Positions 49,691 to 61,849 of a stretch of DNA of 64,000 bases are shown in pieces. Within the stretch, counting starts at the first letter, position 1, and each line of letters opens with the position of its first letter. Source of the DNA: Eudromia elegans (Eukaryota; Chordata; Aves; Tinamiformes; Tinamidae); NCBI GenBank assembly GCA_003342815.1, contig PTEX01000197.1, forward strand, positions 577,282-641,281, written 5' to 3'. A program made the position numbers and the translations under genes. The notes under the pieces were generated by a model. That model searched no databases and was not told the DNA's origin. It saw only the letters and a program-made list of their open reading frames with translations.

Positions 49691-52600
49691 CAATGTGAGC
49701 GATACGTGCTGTTTAATCTTGAGCTAGAGCCGTGGACAACCACCTTCCTGTCGATGAGGAGGTGTTAACGGGAAAATAAGTCGCTTGTGGAAAACAGATG
49801 GAGCGTTGATGCTGTTGAATGCAAACTCTGCTCCAGGGGTATGGCCGTAGCTTGGTGCTCCCTGGCAGCTGGGATGTTGCATCTATCCAGTGAGGATAGT
49901 GAATTTTATGAAAAAGAAATTTCTCCAACACAGCTGGCTAGCCATGCCTTGTCGGTGTAACGACTCGCCTACCGGCGTCCATCAGAACTGATGCTGGTTC
50001 TGAAGTCGTAAAAATAAAATGACATGTAGGAAAAATATCTGAGCTCCAGCACTTCTGTCTAGAGCTGAAGCTTCCACATGGGTCACAAAGCTGGGAATGA
50101 GCAGGAATCCACATAAATAACTCAGACTTGAGCCAAAGGTAAGTAGAAACTTTTCACATGCTATTTTATCATCGACTATGAGCTGTGATGCTGACTGTTA
50201 AATTAGATATATTGAAAGAAAAAAAAAATAGGCTTGCAACAGTCCTGAACTCCAAATTGTTCGGCTTATGAGAAATGCCTAATTCTGTAACATATCTATT
50301 TTTCGATAATCTTAAGAATTTAGCAGAATTCAGAGATTAGCTCCAGTGACAAAGCTCTTTGCATCAAAATGGAATAAGAACTGAAAGACTGGGTCCAGAG
50401 TCAAGACTTTCCATCACTGACTTTCACTTCTGGTATTACTTTGCATGTAGTATATGCTTGTTTTCTTCTATGAATGTTAGACAGCTTAATACATTTCATT
50501 CCTGTGTTTTCCCTGCTGGGGGCCATGGCCAGCATTCATTTCCCTCAGCCGTTCCTGCAGCTTGACGGTTCGGGTCCTTCGCGGAGTCTGAGCATCAGAG
50601 ATGGAGAATGACTTCCCAGCCATGTGGGCTTGGTGATAAAAGTGATGACATACTTTGAGACCAATTAGTGGAAAAGACTGATAATATATGCATTCATGAA
50701 AGCTGTTACTTGAACCTAATCTTACATATTAAAGGGGAGCTCTTATTCTAGCAAGCAAAATTGAGTTGGTTATTAATAATGCAAAGATGGCTACTGAGGG
50801 AAATACTTAGCTCATATGAGTGATTCTTATTAGGAGAGACTGGAAAAGCATCATTCAAATGGAATAAGTGCAGCTTAGTGCTTCTGCTTAAAGCGTTATT
50901 GTTGCAAACAGAATCCCCCTCCCCCTAGTTTATTTTGGGCTTTCTTATTTTGTTATTTTCCTGTATGGTCATACCACTTGGAGCTGGGATCTTAGCAGCT
51001 CTTTCAAAGTTAGCAGAGCCCAACTAGGACAATACAACCATAAGTGTAACAAGGAATGATGTATCTCTCCTGCATGACTGGCCACTCTTCCCTTATGACA
51101 GCAGTGACCCTGGTGCCAAATAAGAAAGATTTTCTAATTATGTTTTATTATTAAAAGCCCCAAAATGTTTTATTTCACAGCAGACATAGACTGAAGAGAT
51201 TCTGCTAACACAGGTGCTTCTGCATGATGGAGGAGATTCTGCTCTTGTTCCCCCGAGGGGCACGGGGCTGATGGTGCAGTAGTACAGGAGAAGGCACACG
51301 CTTGTGCCTTTCCAGGCTGCGGGGCAAAAACTAAGCCCAGGCCTCCAGAGAGAGGCTTCTGAATAAAGGTGAAGAAAGCAAGCGGCTCAGTGTGTCAGGC
51401 GGAAAGTGAAGCAAGCAGCACAATAGCCAGTCACACCTGGGATCTCTTATTTCCTTGCCAGCTTTGAAATTTTTATTGCATAGGACCTGAGCCTGACTTC
51501 TTTCAGTAAGTAGAAATACATGGATATGTCTGCATATGCTTTTTAGTCAACATTAACTGTCCCTTAAATGCATAACCCACAGGTGACTTTCAGAAAATTT
51601 TAAATATTCAGGTTTCTTAAACCGGCATAGGTTGTTCTATACTGTTCTGATTGAGTTGACTGTCAGATCACATGATGCCTGTCTAAAAGTCTATGTTTAT
51701 AAAATGTAATGACTCCTAACATTGATTAATCTGAACAGGAGTAGGGCGTAAATCCAATCTATGCTCACAGCACCACTGGACATGAGAGACATTTGGGATC
51801 AAAGACATTTTGTACTAAATTGTAAGCCAAACATCCACGCTCATTGTTCTTCCCTCAATTTCTTTGTCACATGAATACTGAGGACAGATAGTTTAACACA
51901 GTTGTGTGCTAATGAGCTCTTCCTAATATATTTTGCATGCAGGATGTGACACCTAATTCAAGGAAAAAAAATAACTTTGAGTTGCTAGAGAGAGCTGCAA
52001 TTTCTTAGAATGAACATTCATAATGCCTGCATAGAAAGATATAATAAGTAGGTCAAATTTCACAAAATTTATTTATCAACTCCTCTGTCTTCCCTCACTC
52101 TAAAACCAGATAAACTGATAATAGTGGGTTATCATTTGAAAGGGTTTAGTTTAATGGTACCAAAGTATGATGTGCAGTATTGAATTCAGTTTTTAAAGAA
52201 AATGTACCCGAGGTCCAGAAATACTTTTAAATGTACCTGTCAGCAGTCTGTTTGGATTTTTTCATGACCAGTAATCTTCAATATCCTAACTGTGATACCT
52301 TAAAACAACTTCAGTTTTCAAAGAGCCAGTGCCTCCAGCTTTCTGAAAATATGCCCTCTTCAAGCAGATAGAAGATAGAAGCTTCAAATGAAAATTCATT
52401 TTATAGTTCCCATATCTCTCCCTTATGTTCAGATTCTCAGGATTAATACTTTGAAAACCTTTTAACCAGTAAGGAGCTACCCCATAAGGTTTAGCATTCA
52501 CAAAGCCAGCCTGTGTGCTTCTCTGGAAAAAATGTTTCCAGCCAGTGTGCTGAGGAATAGATGACTTAGGCTGAAAAGAAAGGACACTCTAATGTCAACT

Positions 52601-54380
52601 GTAAAGAGAGCTATCCCTTTAAGAATAATACAGGTAGGTTCTATCAGAAAAGTTATTATGGGTCATGTTTGAGGATGTGCTGTGAAAAAAAATTAATCTC
52701 ACTTTTTCAGGTATAATACAGAAATAATATGACTGAAATCAATAAAGCTACTCCACCTTTACAAGCCCAGAATAAAGTGTTCTGAGTGTGGCTGGCACAA
52801 ATGTAAATAACCTAAGTAGGCTAGAATTGTCAGTATTTTAGAGAAAAAGTACTTCCTTCCCATTTTGGTAATGTCTCAACACATATAACCCGTATTCCAA
52901 TAGCATACTTTGTGTTTTCGGTTTTGTTACATGAGCAAGTTACCCCAAGGTAAGCTAGGATGAGAACTTTATGCCAGTGAAACCTGCCCACTTGTGTATT
53001 ATTATTACATGTATACGTTGTACAGCATTAAGGAGTGTAGCTCACCTCGCTTCACTGTAGCACAGACTGCCTTGTGTTTACTACACAGCACAAGCATGTA
53101 CAGTAAGAGTGAAAACATAGTAAAAGGAAACATAAGGTAAAAGTTAAACACTTCATCCTATTGTTTCTACTATAGTGACTTTCTCTGTATTTTCCAGTAT
53201 AAACTTTTTAGTAATTTGCTGATGATTCCTAGGCAAAGATTCTTCTCATAGAAGCGTGTTAAGGAATTGGCGTTCTGAATTCCTTTCTTCTTCCTTTACC
53301 CTTTGCTCGTGATCCATTTGTAATATTCCTTTGTTCTTGCCTATATGCACACCATCTTCCACATAATTAATGAATGTTAATACTATATATTTTTTCCTCT
53401 AAAACATCCGTTTAGGTGCTAAATGACCTAGAAAATAAAATAGTGGTTGGCTTTGTTCTTATAAGTGTAGAATTCGGCAGTCTTGGTTTCTGGGGCCTCC
53501 TAGGGTTGTTGGACTAATGATATATCCACATGGTATTTTTCAGATACACTTGCCTCATATCCTTTAGGCTGGAGATACTCTATACGACTGTAAACCTAGC
53601 GCTAAACTTAATTTGGTATATCCTACTGTTCAGCAGAACATTTTAAATCAAGCACAGAACTCTTCTAAGCGTGGCTGCAACCTCCGGCTCACAGCTGGTT
53701 AGCTCATGCTGTAAGCAAAACTTGTGTAGACTTATCCCAGTGGCATTAAGTCTCTTCCTTTAGGTTAGGTGAGTGTCGATTCACTGAGCATGCTTTCATT
53801 ACATTTTACTTTTGAATCTGTTCTCGGGGTACAAAATCTACTCAGTTTATGTTCACATTATTGAATGTGAATTAAGTTCAAACTTGACTGTCCTGTAGCT
53901 CAGCCCTTGAACCTGCTAGCCCCTATAAGGCCATTCAGTAAGATGAGTTGGAGTCCAGGTGTGTATGTGGTAAATACATTCTTTTGGGAATGGATGGAAA
54001 CAAAAGATTTCTGGAAGCAAATAGGCTTCTCCTTTCTTCACGCCAGCTTCCTGTATGAGCTGAGTGGCAGCCTTGTCTGCAGATTCCCTGGGGTTTTGCC
54101 TCTCTAGACAAGGTGGGGAGGGAGAGCTCCTGAGAGCCAAATGCAGTTCTTCTTCCTCTCCCTATACTTCTTCCCAGTACAGTCCTGGCAACATTTGCAG
54201 TTAGTGCTGCTCAGCTGCCAAGAAGAGCAGGGACTGAATAAAGAACTTAATTTAGTTCAGGTGTTCTCCATCCCTCTCTGCTGAGGAAGAAATTTCCTAG
54301 TGTTAGCTGGGTAAGGCCACCCGATCTGATTATCTTTCAGAAAGAAAAAAAGAGAAGAACTCCTCAAGAGCACTCCCTTG
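49691..54380. other. Long non-coding stretch, no gene recognised
   Basis: AT-rich sequence without recognisable exons or transposons. A slightly GC-richer patch lies at 51.24-51.42 kb. Open frames are short. Confidence 0.55.
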
Positions 54381-54404
54381 TCACAGAATCATAGAATCAC
54401 GTCA
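54381..54404 (-). mobile_element. Possible remnant of a CR1 3' terminus, antisense
   Basis: The sequence tcacagaatcatagaatcac matches the antisense of the terminal CR1 repeat tip. The usual 'ggttggaagg' block does not follow, so only about 20-24 bp remain. It may be a very short insertion, the tip of a deleted copy or a chance match. Confidence 0.45.
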
Positions 54405-57159
54405 CCTAGCTGGGGTCTTGAGTGTGCTTTCCTCACCCGCCCCTGTCTTCTGCCTTGCAAAGACCAGTTCCAGCCTATCGTCACAGCTGTAGGTGCCTGG
54501 TGGGCTGTCTGTATCAAAAGCCTGAGCTCTAGCTTAAAATACAGTGCAGACATTGTTGCCTGAAGGTCACACAGATACTAAAATTACTTCACATCCATCA
54601 TGTGGAACCATTCTCTGGGTAGCTAATTAAAAATTCATTTTGTAAACTCTGAGGAATATCATCAACCTGTCTGGTTCTCATAGGATAAAGAAATAAAAGT
54701 TAAATAAATAGTAGACAAGTAAGCAGGTCACAATTCCCTAAGCAGTATTCTCCTTGCACGGAAATCCTGCGGAATTTATATTTGTCAAGAGACTGGAAAC
54801 TGGAAGAAACAACTGAAACTGAAATATCTCCATTCGGGGATTGTCCTCTCTCTACAAACAAAATCTGCAGCTGAGCAATACTCACTGCAGCTAATACTCA
54901 CTGAGCTGCAAAGTGATTAGGTCTAAGTATTCCTCCTCTACTTAGTATGTAATTTGTCCGGTGACTATATCTTTTTGTTTCTTTCATTAGTTTATCTTAA
55001 TTTGTTTATCTTTCAGAAACATGTGACTTCTGAATTTTGAGTGTTATCTTAAATTATCTCAATTAAAACTATATTGCTTTAATATTTTTCTAGATTTTAG
55101 TGTGCTGCCTTTTTCCCCCCCACAAATGTCTCCTGTGTATATAGGACTCGGATTTTATTCTATTTAACTGTCTTCAAATGCAGAGTTTGAATTTTAAGAT
55201 GCTCCCAAACCTATGATCTGGGAGATGAGAAAAAGTGTTTTCAAGTACAGCAGATGTTTTCAAGTATGGCTTTCTCAGTCACATAGAGGAAGAAGCAGAT
55301 TACACAGAGCTGCCAACTTAAAGAGGTGGGAGATGGGCCAGTACATGTGAAAGGGGGATAATGAGGCTATGTCTACATTAGGAAAAAGCATGAACCAAAA
55401 GGCAGGAAGCCATTAGAGCTGAGAACCCACTCTCTGTGTTGTGCCCCTTTCAACATGGCTGTGATCCCTACCTGTGATATTGGGTTGCTTTTTCATTCTA
55501 CCGATTGTCTCTGTGGTAGAGCTGCAGGAGAGGCCTGCCTAGGCGTGCTGGGCAAAAGATGCTGAGGACAGCATCTTCATTATCAGATGAGGTGTTTCCA
55601 CCATCCTTTCTGCAGAGTCCTGTGCTTGCAGTTCAACAACCTGAATCTTGAGAATAAAAAGATTCTTTATTTTGTTGCTGTTGGCAGAAGTTTCAGGAGG
55701 ACCCATTTGTCAGCTGACAAAATGAATAGATTTGAAGCTCACATCCTATACACAAAAAAAACTGAAAAAAAGGCTAAGATTTAATGAGATGGACCTGTGG
55801 ACATTTTCTGTTAATAATGCAGACATTTGGATCATTTCCAGAAAGCATCACTTGAGAACCATGCATCTTAAACCAGAAACATTTAAGAATATGTCCCAGT
55901 CTTTTTTTTTTTTCTTTCTAGCAGTAATATGCAATTACAAACCTGTGCATTATAACATGCTTCATCACATTTTTTTTCTAATTAACACCTATTTGAAGAG
56001 TTTCTGGCAGTTGCTTTTACTTTGCTTCAGCAATCTTACTGTTTCTGCAGAATAATAAGAAAATTGCATGATAATCAAAGTAATACAAAAGGTAATTTTT
56101 GCTTTTGCGTTTGATGTGGTATTGTGCTTTTGCCAAATCATCTACAATATCATCTTGAATGGAAGGACCGAAGCAAAAGAATGATCAGTAAAGACTTGAT
56201 TCAGAAAATCATGTGTTAAACAGATTTTGCAGTCTAAGAGCAGTCATTAAATTCAGCATGAATCAGGAAAAAAAAAAAGTTATAAACATCATGATTTCCA
56301 GAAACTATTTGACAGCATCACTGTGAATCATTCTGGAACGTGTTGGCCTTGTGTATACCAAAAAGAATCAGTATCAGTAAACCTTCATAAAAGGTTTACC
56401 TTAAGGTAGAATCAAGGTAAACACGTATGTTAAAGGTTTAATACAGACTCTGTCAAATAAGTCGTGTTCTTTCACATTTTCTGTTGGTATTGTCAGTCAT
56501 TCCTTATGAAAAAAATGACACGTATTGCTGTAACACATGCATTGCCTTCTTCAACAACAGCACATTACAAGATGTGGATTCTGCTGACAGCATTTTTTTT
56601 TCCTAGGAGATATCTCAATTAGTATGAAAGCAGAGATTGAAAAACTACTCAACATCAAAAAGATGGAGTTAAAAACAATTACGAGAAAGATAGCAAAACT
56701 TTCAGCAGTTCCAAATCAAGTATTACCTTAAAAGGAAAAAGAACAAAAGAAGTAATTCAGTTTGCATATCTGCTCTGGGCAGCAGCCCAAGAGTATGAGC
56801 ATGGTTGTGCTGGGTCTGTGTAGCCCACTATCCTGTTACTGGTGGTTGCCAAGAGGGGGTGGAAGTACAAGGCTCAAAGCTAGGAGGCTCTCTGTAGGAT
56901 AAAGTCCTCAAGAGTTCTTGAGGACTCTTGGGTTCCTGTCATATATCTGACATCAGAACTTAGCAGATGACCCTTCCCACGCGTGGCAGCTCTTCAGGCA
57001 CACACAAGGGCACTGACCAAAATGAAAAGTCTGGAGAAGAGTGTGAAAATGAGACAAGCATGTAATTATACTTTTCCAGATACTCTCCCCGCAGCCAACA
57101 TTTTGAGGCAGCATCTGGGAGACAACGTGATTGGGAGGGCTCTCACACTCCGCGTGTGG
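54405..57159. other. Unassigned sequence upstream of a fossil CR1
   Basis: No gene is recognised. The last 370 bp (about 56790-57159) are more GC-rich than the part before them. They could be the decayed 5' region of the CR1 that follows, but I cannot recognise 5' UTR or ORF1 features with confidence. Confidence 0.5.
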
Positions 57160-58739
57160 AAGCAATGTAACAAAGGGGCCATTAATTACCTCTGCATAAA
57201 TGCACACAGTCTGGGAGCAGACAAGAGGATTTAGAAGTACATACAGTTGGAGAGTTGTGACCTCGCTGCAATTACAGAGGTATGGTGGGATAGCTCATAT
57301 GACTGAAGTGCTGCAGTATCCATTCACTAATGGATACAGGCTTTTCAGGAAAGACAAGCTGAGAAGACAAGGAGGAGGGGTTGCACTCTCTGCAAAGGAG
57401 TGGCTGGAGTGCATGGAGCTTTGCCTTGGAGTAGGTGAAGAGTCACTTTAGAGTTTATGAGTAAAGGCCAGAGAACAGACCAAGACAGTTAATGATGTCT
57501 GCTACAGGCCACCCGATCAAGGAGAGGAAATATATGAAGCCTTTTTTAGAGAGCCACAAGCCTCATGATTTTGCACAGTCACTTGGGTGTTCAACCATCC
57601 TGATAGTTGCTGAAATGACAACAAGGCTGAGGGCAAGCAATACAGGAGGCTTCTGGAACATGTCCAGGACAATTTCTTGACACAGATGATTAGTGAATTG
57701 TTCAGGGGAGATAATGTGCTGGATCTCATACTCACAAAAAAGTCTAAGATGTAATGGCCAAGGGCAGTTTTGGTTGCAATGGTCAGAAGATCATGGAGCA
57801 AAAACATCTGATTGAAGTAAGACAAATAGTTCAAGCAAGACCTTGGACTTCAGAAGAACAAGTTTGGAGTTATTCAGAGATTTTCTTAGTAGGATAACAT
57901 GGGAGACTGCCCTAACAAGAAAACAAAGGCCATAAAGGAGGCTGGTTGATACTTGAAGATGACTTCTGCATAGCACAAGAAATACTGTCCAAAGTTGAGC
58001 AAGGATGGTAGAAGGCAGGATGGGTGATTGGAGATATCTGGCTAAGCTCAATGCAAAAAGAAAGTACACAGAAGGAAGCCTATCCAGGAGGACTTTAGAG
58101 ACATTACTTGTCTTATAAAGAAAGGAATTAAGAAAGCCAAAGCTCACCTGGAATTGAAATTAGTGAGAAATGTGAAGGGCAAACAGAAGGTCTTCCATAA
58201 CTGTACTGGCAGCAAAAGAAAGGCTAAAGAAAGACAGAATGTGTTTACCAAGGGCAAATCATGCTGATCACTTTGTTGCCTTTTATGATGAAGTGACTGG
58301 CTGTGTGGGTAGGAGAGCTGTGGATCTTGCAAACGTTGACTTTAGCATGCCTATGTCATGGTCTCCTGTAATATTCTTATAGCAGGTTGGTAAAATATAT
58401 TCTGTATAAGTGCATGATAAGGTGGATAGATACTGGACTGTTGAGCTTGAAGGGCAGTGATTAGCAGTGCAAAGCTTGAGAGGCAGATAGTTACTAATGG
58501 TTGCCTCTTACTGGGCAATACTGTGGGCAATACTGTTCAGCTTCTTTACTAAGAACCTAGATAGTGGGGTAGAGCGTGCACTCAGCAGTTTGCCCCCAGT
58601 GATACCAGATTTGGGGCGGTCTGCCTTCCTTGTGTTGGTCTTGCTAGCCAAGCCAGAAAAATGGCCTGACCAGAGTCTCATGAAGTTCAATGAAGGTGAC
58701 TGCAAAGTCCTACACTTAGGATGGAATAACTGGGACTGA

Positions 58740-59197
58740 CTGGCTAGAAGGCAACAAGGAACAGCTACTTCCTAAAGAACAGGAGCCAAGGGGATGGGGA
58801 TAAGTAACATGGCTAGCTGGGCCAGGGCCTCACCAGCCAGGGCCCCATCTAGCAGTCCCAGAGTGTGACAAGCAGGGCAGTCTCTGGAGTGGCAGCTGGG
58901 GTCAGTTGAGAGTCCAGATCACTAGACAAGTTCGTGGTGATGAGCTACATTTAAAGTCAAGATGGGAAGTTAGTCTGGACGTGGGTGGTCATAGATGGAC
59001 AGTGTCCATGGCCATAGACGGGCATGCCTGTGACACAACTGGAGATGAACACACCTACAACCTACATCAGGCAGGGACTGGAGGCCTGCGCGTAAGCGTA
59101 AGTGGAGTGCCGGGCTCCTGGGAGGAGTGAGGGTGGAGGCCTCAAGTGAGGCTGAGAGGCCTGTTATTGCTCTGTGCCACAAGAGCAGCTTTGTGAG
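58740..59197. other. Unassigned insert inside the fossil CR1
   Basis: Between the 'KVLHLGWNN' block and the 'LVDNKLN' block, CR1 should have only a few dozen codons. Instead there are about 455 bp of moderately GC-rich sequence that I cannot align to CR1. It contains patches such as 'ccagggcctcacc', 'ggcagctggggtcag' and 'acaagttcgtggtgatga'. It has no clear terminal repeats, poly-A or target duplication at the edges I chose. It may be a nested older repeat, a solo-LTR fragment or a local rearrangement. Confidence 0.5.
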
Positions 59198-59700
59198 AAG
59201 TGGCCTGGTGGACAACAAATTGAATTGATATGTGCCCTTTCAGCAAGGAAGGCTAATGGTGAACCAGGTTCTGTTAGCAAGAGTGCAGCCACCAGGCTGA
59301 AGGAAGTAATTCTCTCATTCTGCTCAATATTTTTGAGACTACATCTTGAGTACTGTGCCCAGTTTTAGGCTCTCCACTATGAGAAAAGCATTGGTGTATA
59401 TAATAAGCTACCAAGATAGTCATGAGGCTGGAGCAAATGACCTCTGAGGACAGGCTGACAGAATTGGGTTTGCTTGATCCAAGAAGAGATCATTGAACTT
59501 CTTATTGCTATTTGCAGTTACTTGATGGAAGGTTGTAGAGAAGATGAAGTCTTTCTTCACTCTACAGTCTTCCTAGAGGTGGGCAGTGGAAGGACAAAAG
59601 GCAACAGATGTGACCTGAAAAACATTCTTACTCAGTAGAGGGAAGCAAATTTGTACTCTGAAGGTGGTCAGACATTGGAACAAATGACCAGATAGGCTGT

Positions 59701-59752
59701 GGAATAGAGATGCCTTGGAGATGTTTGGAATAGAGATGCTTTAGAGATATAT
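59701..59752 (+). repeat. 26-bp tandem duplication inside the fossil CR1
   Basis: Two adjacent copies start with 'ggaatagagatgc' (59701-59726 and 59727-59752) and differ at about five positions. They duplicate the CR1 block that normally encodes the 'WNRLP...SLEIF' C-terminus and follows once only. A slippage duplication that arose after insertion is the simplest explanation. Confidence 0.85.
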
Positions 59753-59862
59753 AAAACCTGACTGGACAAAGCCCTGGGTAACCTGTCGTACCTGGATCTG
59801 CTTTGAGCAGGGGATTGGCTAGAGGCTGGTGGAGTTCCCTTCCAATGTGTATGATTCTGTGT

Positions 59863-61849
59863 TTTGCAGCTTTGAGTCATAAGCGATTTTACGTAAACAG
59901 CAGTCCTCACTGTTACACAGCTCAGTGCTTGCCTACATGTTGTGTGAAGAACCACTTCCTCTTCCTGGGTTTGTGTCTGCCACCTTCTTGATGCCTTCTA
60001 ATTCATATATCAAAAGAAACACTAAGTAATTGATCATTTCTTGCCTTTTCCATTCCCCTCAGAATTTTTTCAACTTGTCTTTTCCCCATCTCAAACATCT
60101 CTTAACCAGGATGAAAGATGCTAGCCTACGTGTTTGCTGCTTATATAGAGCTGTTCCCATGACTTAGAAAAAAAATACCCTTCTCTAAACCTTCTGTAGT
60201 TCTGCTCACCGCTTTCTGGCATGCGATACTGGGGAAAGGTGTGGTCGGATCTGCACGCAGTTTTCTGGATACAGATTCTCTGTGGAGGCATGTAATCCTT
60301 TTTGGTTCTTATTAAGCATTCAGCTAACATGAAAGTCAAAAAAAAAAAAAAAAGGTCCAAGAGAACTTCTTGAAGTCATAAATATAAATTAAAAAAAAAA
60401 AAGTTATAATTTGTATGTACAAGCTTAACCAAAATCTAGTTACTAAGCCCCCAGAGCTTAAGGAACTACCTATCAGTTTCCAATCCAAAACATATTCCAC
60501 TGCAATATATGTGTGTGACAGCTAGAAAGCCAAAAGAGGAGAAAACAAATGTCTAAATCTTTTCAAACCCAAATGCCCAAATAAAGTACTAGGTGTTACT
60601 TGCCAACATTTGTCAGAAAGTTCAGCAGACCCATCTTTCCAAAGTTATCCAGAAAGGAAAACAGAAATATTTTGGGGATGTGTTAAGAATAAAGCCAAAG
60701 CATGTGCTTTAGCATACTTGCAGCATACTGAGCAGCTAGAGGAACACACAGAAGCAGCTAAATGACAAATTCCTCCAAACATTACTCAGTGAGGGGAAAC
60801 TTTATGGGACTAAACAATGACTAGTACATATGAAGATCAGTGATTTTTTGAAATTTAAATCATTCCGATTTTACAGGAAGGATTCAAAATCTGACTGATG
60901 ACACAGCATATACTGTGGTGATAGAAAAGTAACAAATAAATAACAGTCAGTGAAATCATACTTGTATACATTTTCTGGTGACCACATCCTGTACCAATGT
61001 CATGATATTTATAATCTAAAAGTCCATTTTTGTAACTGATCATTCAGATAGTCTGCTGGATTGATATCTTACATTCCAACTACATCAAAGACATACAACA
61101 AATGGAACTGCAAGAATATGGTGAAAGTTTTTAGCAATCCTGACAGTATATAAACATGGATCATTTTCATTGGTTTTGTCTTCACAATTACTAGGCAGTA
61201 CTTAGTTTCCCAGCATAATTGCAGGCACATTCTTCAGAATATTTGCTCCTGCTGTGCCATTCTGCTCCTTCAGGAGGAGGCAACAGTAGAATTTGCAAAA
61301 AGATTAAAAAAAAACAACACCTCGTCACATTCCAGCAAAGCCATAGGGAGTATTACAGGCACATTCATGCCCACACACCAAAGGAGCAGGTATTTGACTT
61401 AGGAGTCTTCACAAAGTCCTATAAAATCCTGTGTCCCAAAGACAAGTCAATGGAAAAATGTTTGTCAGAAGAGTTGGTCTAATGATTTTTAAAAATTATT
61501 GTATTTATTAATGCCAAACTAACATGACTTATAAAACATATGTCTGTTTAGAAAAGGTAGCTTTTCATGAAGATTGCAAGTTTTGCTGACAGAGATGGTG
61601 TGATGACAATCCGTTGAGATTTTTTGCAGGGAATATGACTTAATTTCACAGTAATTACAGTAATTAGTGCTCAAAACAAAATATCAAAGAAGGTTACATT
61701 AAGTAGATTAAAAAAAGGTATGTAGTTGTAAATGTAGTTGTAAAGCGTAGTGTTAAAGTTACTTGTATATTCATCAAGGAACTACACTGAGGTCCCTGAT
61801 AATCAGTGAAGACATGAAATATTTCTCGTAACTTTTGCAGTAGACATGA
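59863..61849. other. Unassigned AT-rich sequence
   Basis: No gene or named repeat is recognised. Runs of As lie at 60338-60353 (16 nt) and near 60390-60401. Short tandem duplications (for example 'atgtagttgtaa' twice near 61720-61744) are present. Confidence 0.55.
60338..60353. repeat. Poly-A tract (16 nt)
   Basis: An uninterrupted adenine run without a recognisable retroposed sequence upstream. Confidence 0.9.

Larger units (their letters stand above)
57160..59862 (+). mobile_element. Old, nearly full-length CR1 LINE, sense, interrupted
   Basis: A heavily mutated CR1 in sense orientation that still follows the ORF2 domain order. The endonuclease region shows 'NYLCINAHSLG' near 57184, 'GYRLFRKD' and 'GGGVAL' near 57334-57390, 'CYRPPDQ' at 57500-57520 and 'FNHPD' at 57590-57604. 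The linker shows 'DNVLDLILT' near 57710 and 'HLELKLVRNVKG' near 58148. An RT remnant begins 'FTKGKSC' near 58237, directly after the linker, so the start of the RT domain is missing. 'LMKFNEGDCKVLHLGWNN' is at 58679-58732. After about 455 bp of unrelated sequence the element resumes at about 59198 ('LVDNKLN') and ends in 3' UTR blocks with a decayed terminal 'atgattctgtg' (59850-59860). Stops and frameshifts are numerous. It encodes nothing functional and is much older than the copy at 40.9-42.3 kb. Confidence 0.88.

Noticed and set aside
50567-50577. GGTTCGGGTCC, resembling a tRNA B box
   Set aside because: No matching A box, acceptor stem or cloverleaf can be built around it.
56377-56399. 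GTAAACCTT / AAGGTTTAC inverted repeat with a 5-nt loop
   Set aside because: Arms of nine bases are near chance level in AT-rich DNA, and nothing else supports a terminator or RNA gene.
56846-56864. GCCAAGAGGGGGTGG, resembling a CTCF site
   Set aside because: Three core positions differ from the usual motif, so it is too weak to call.
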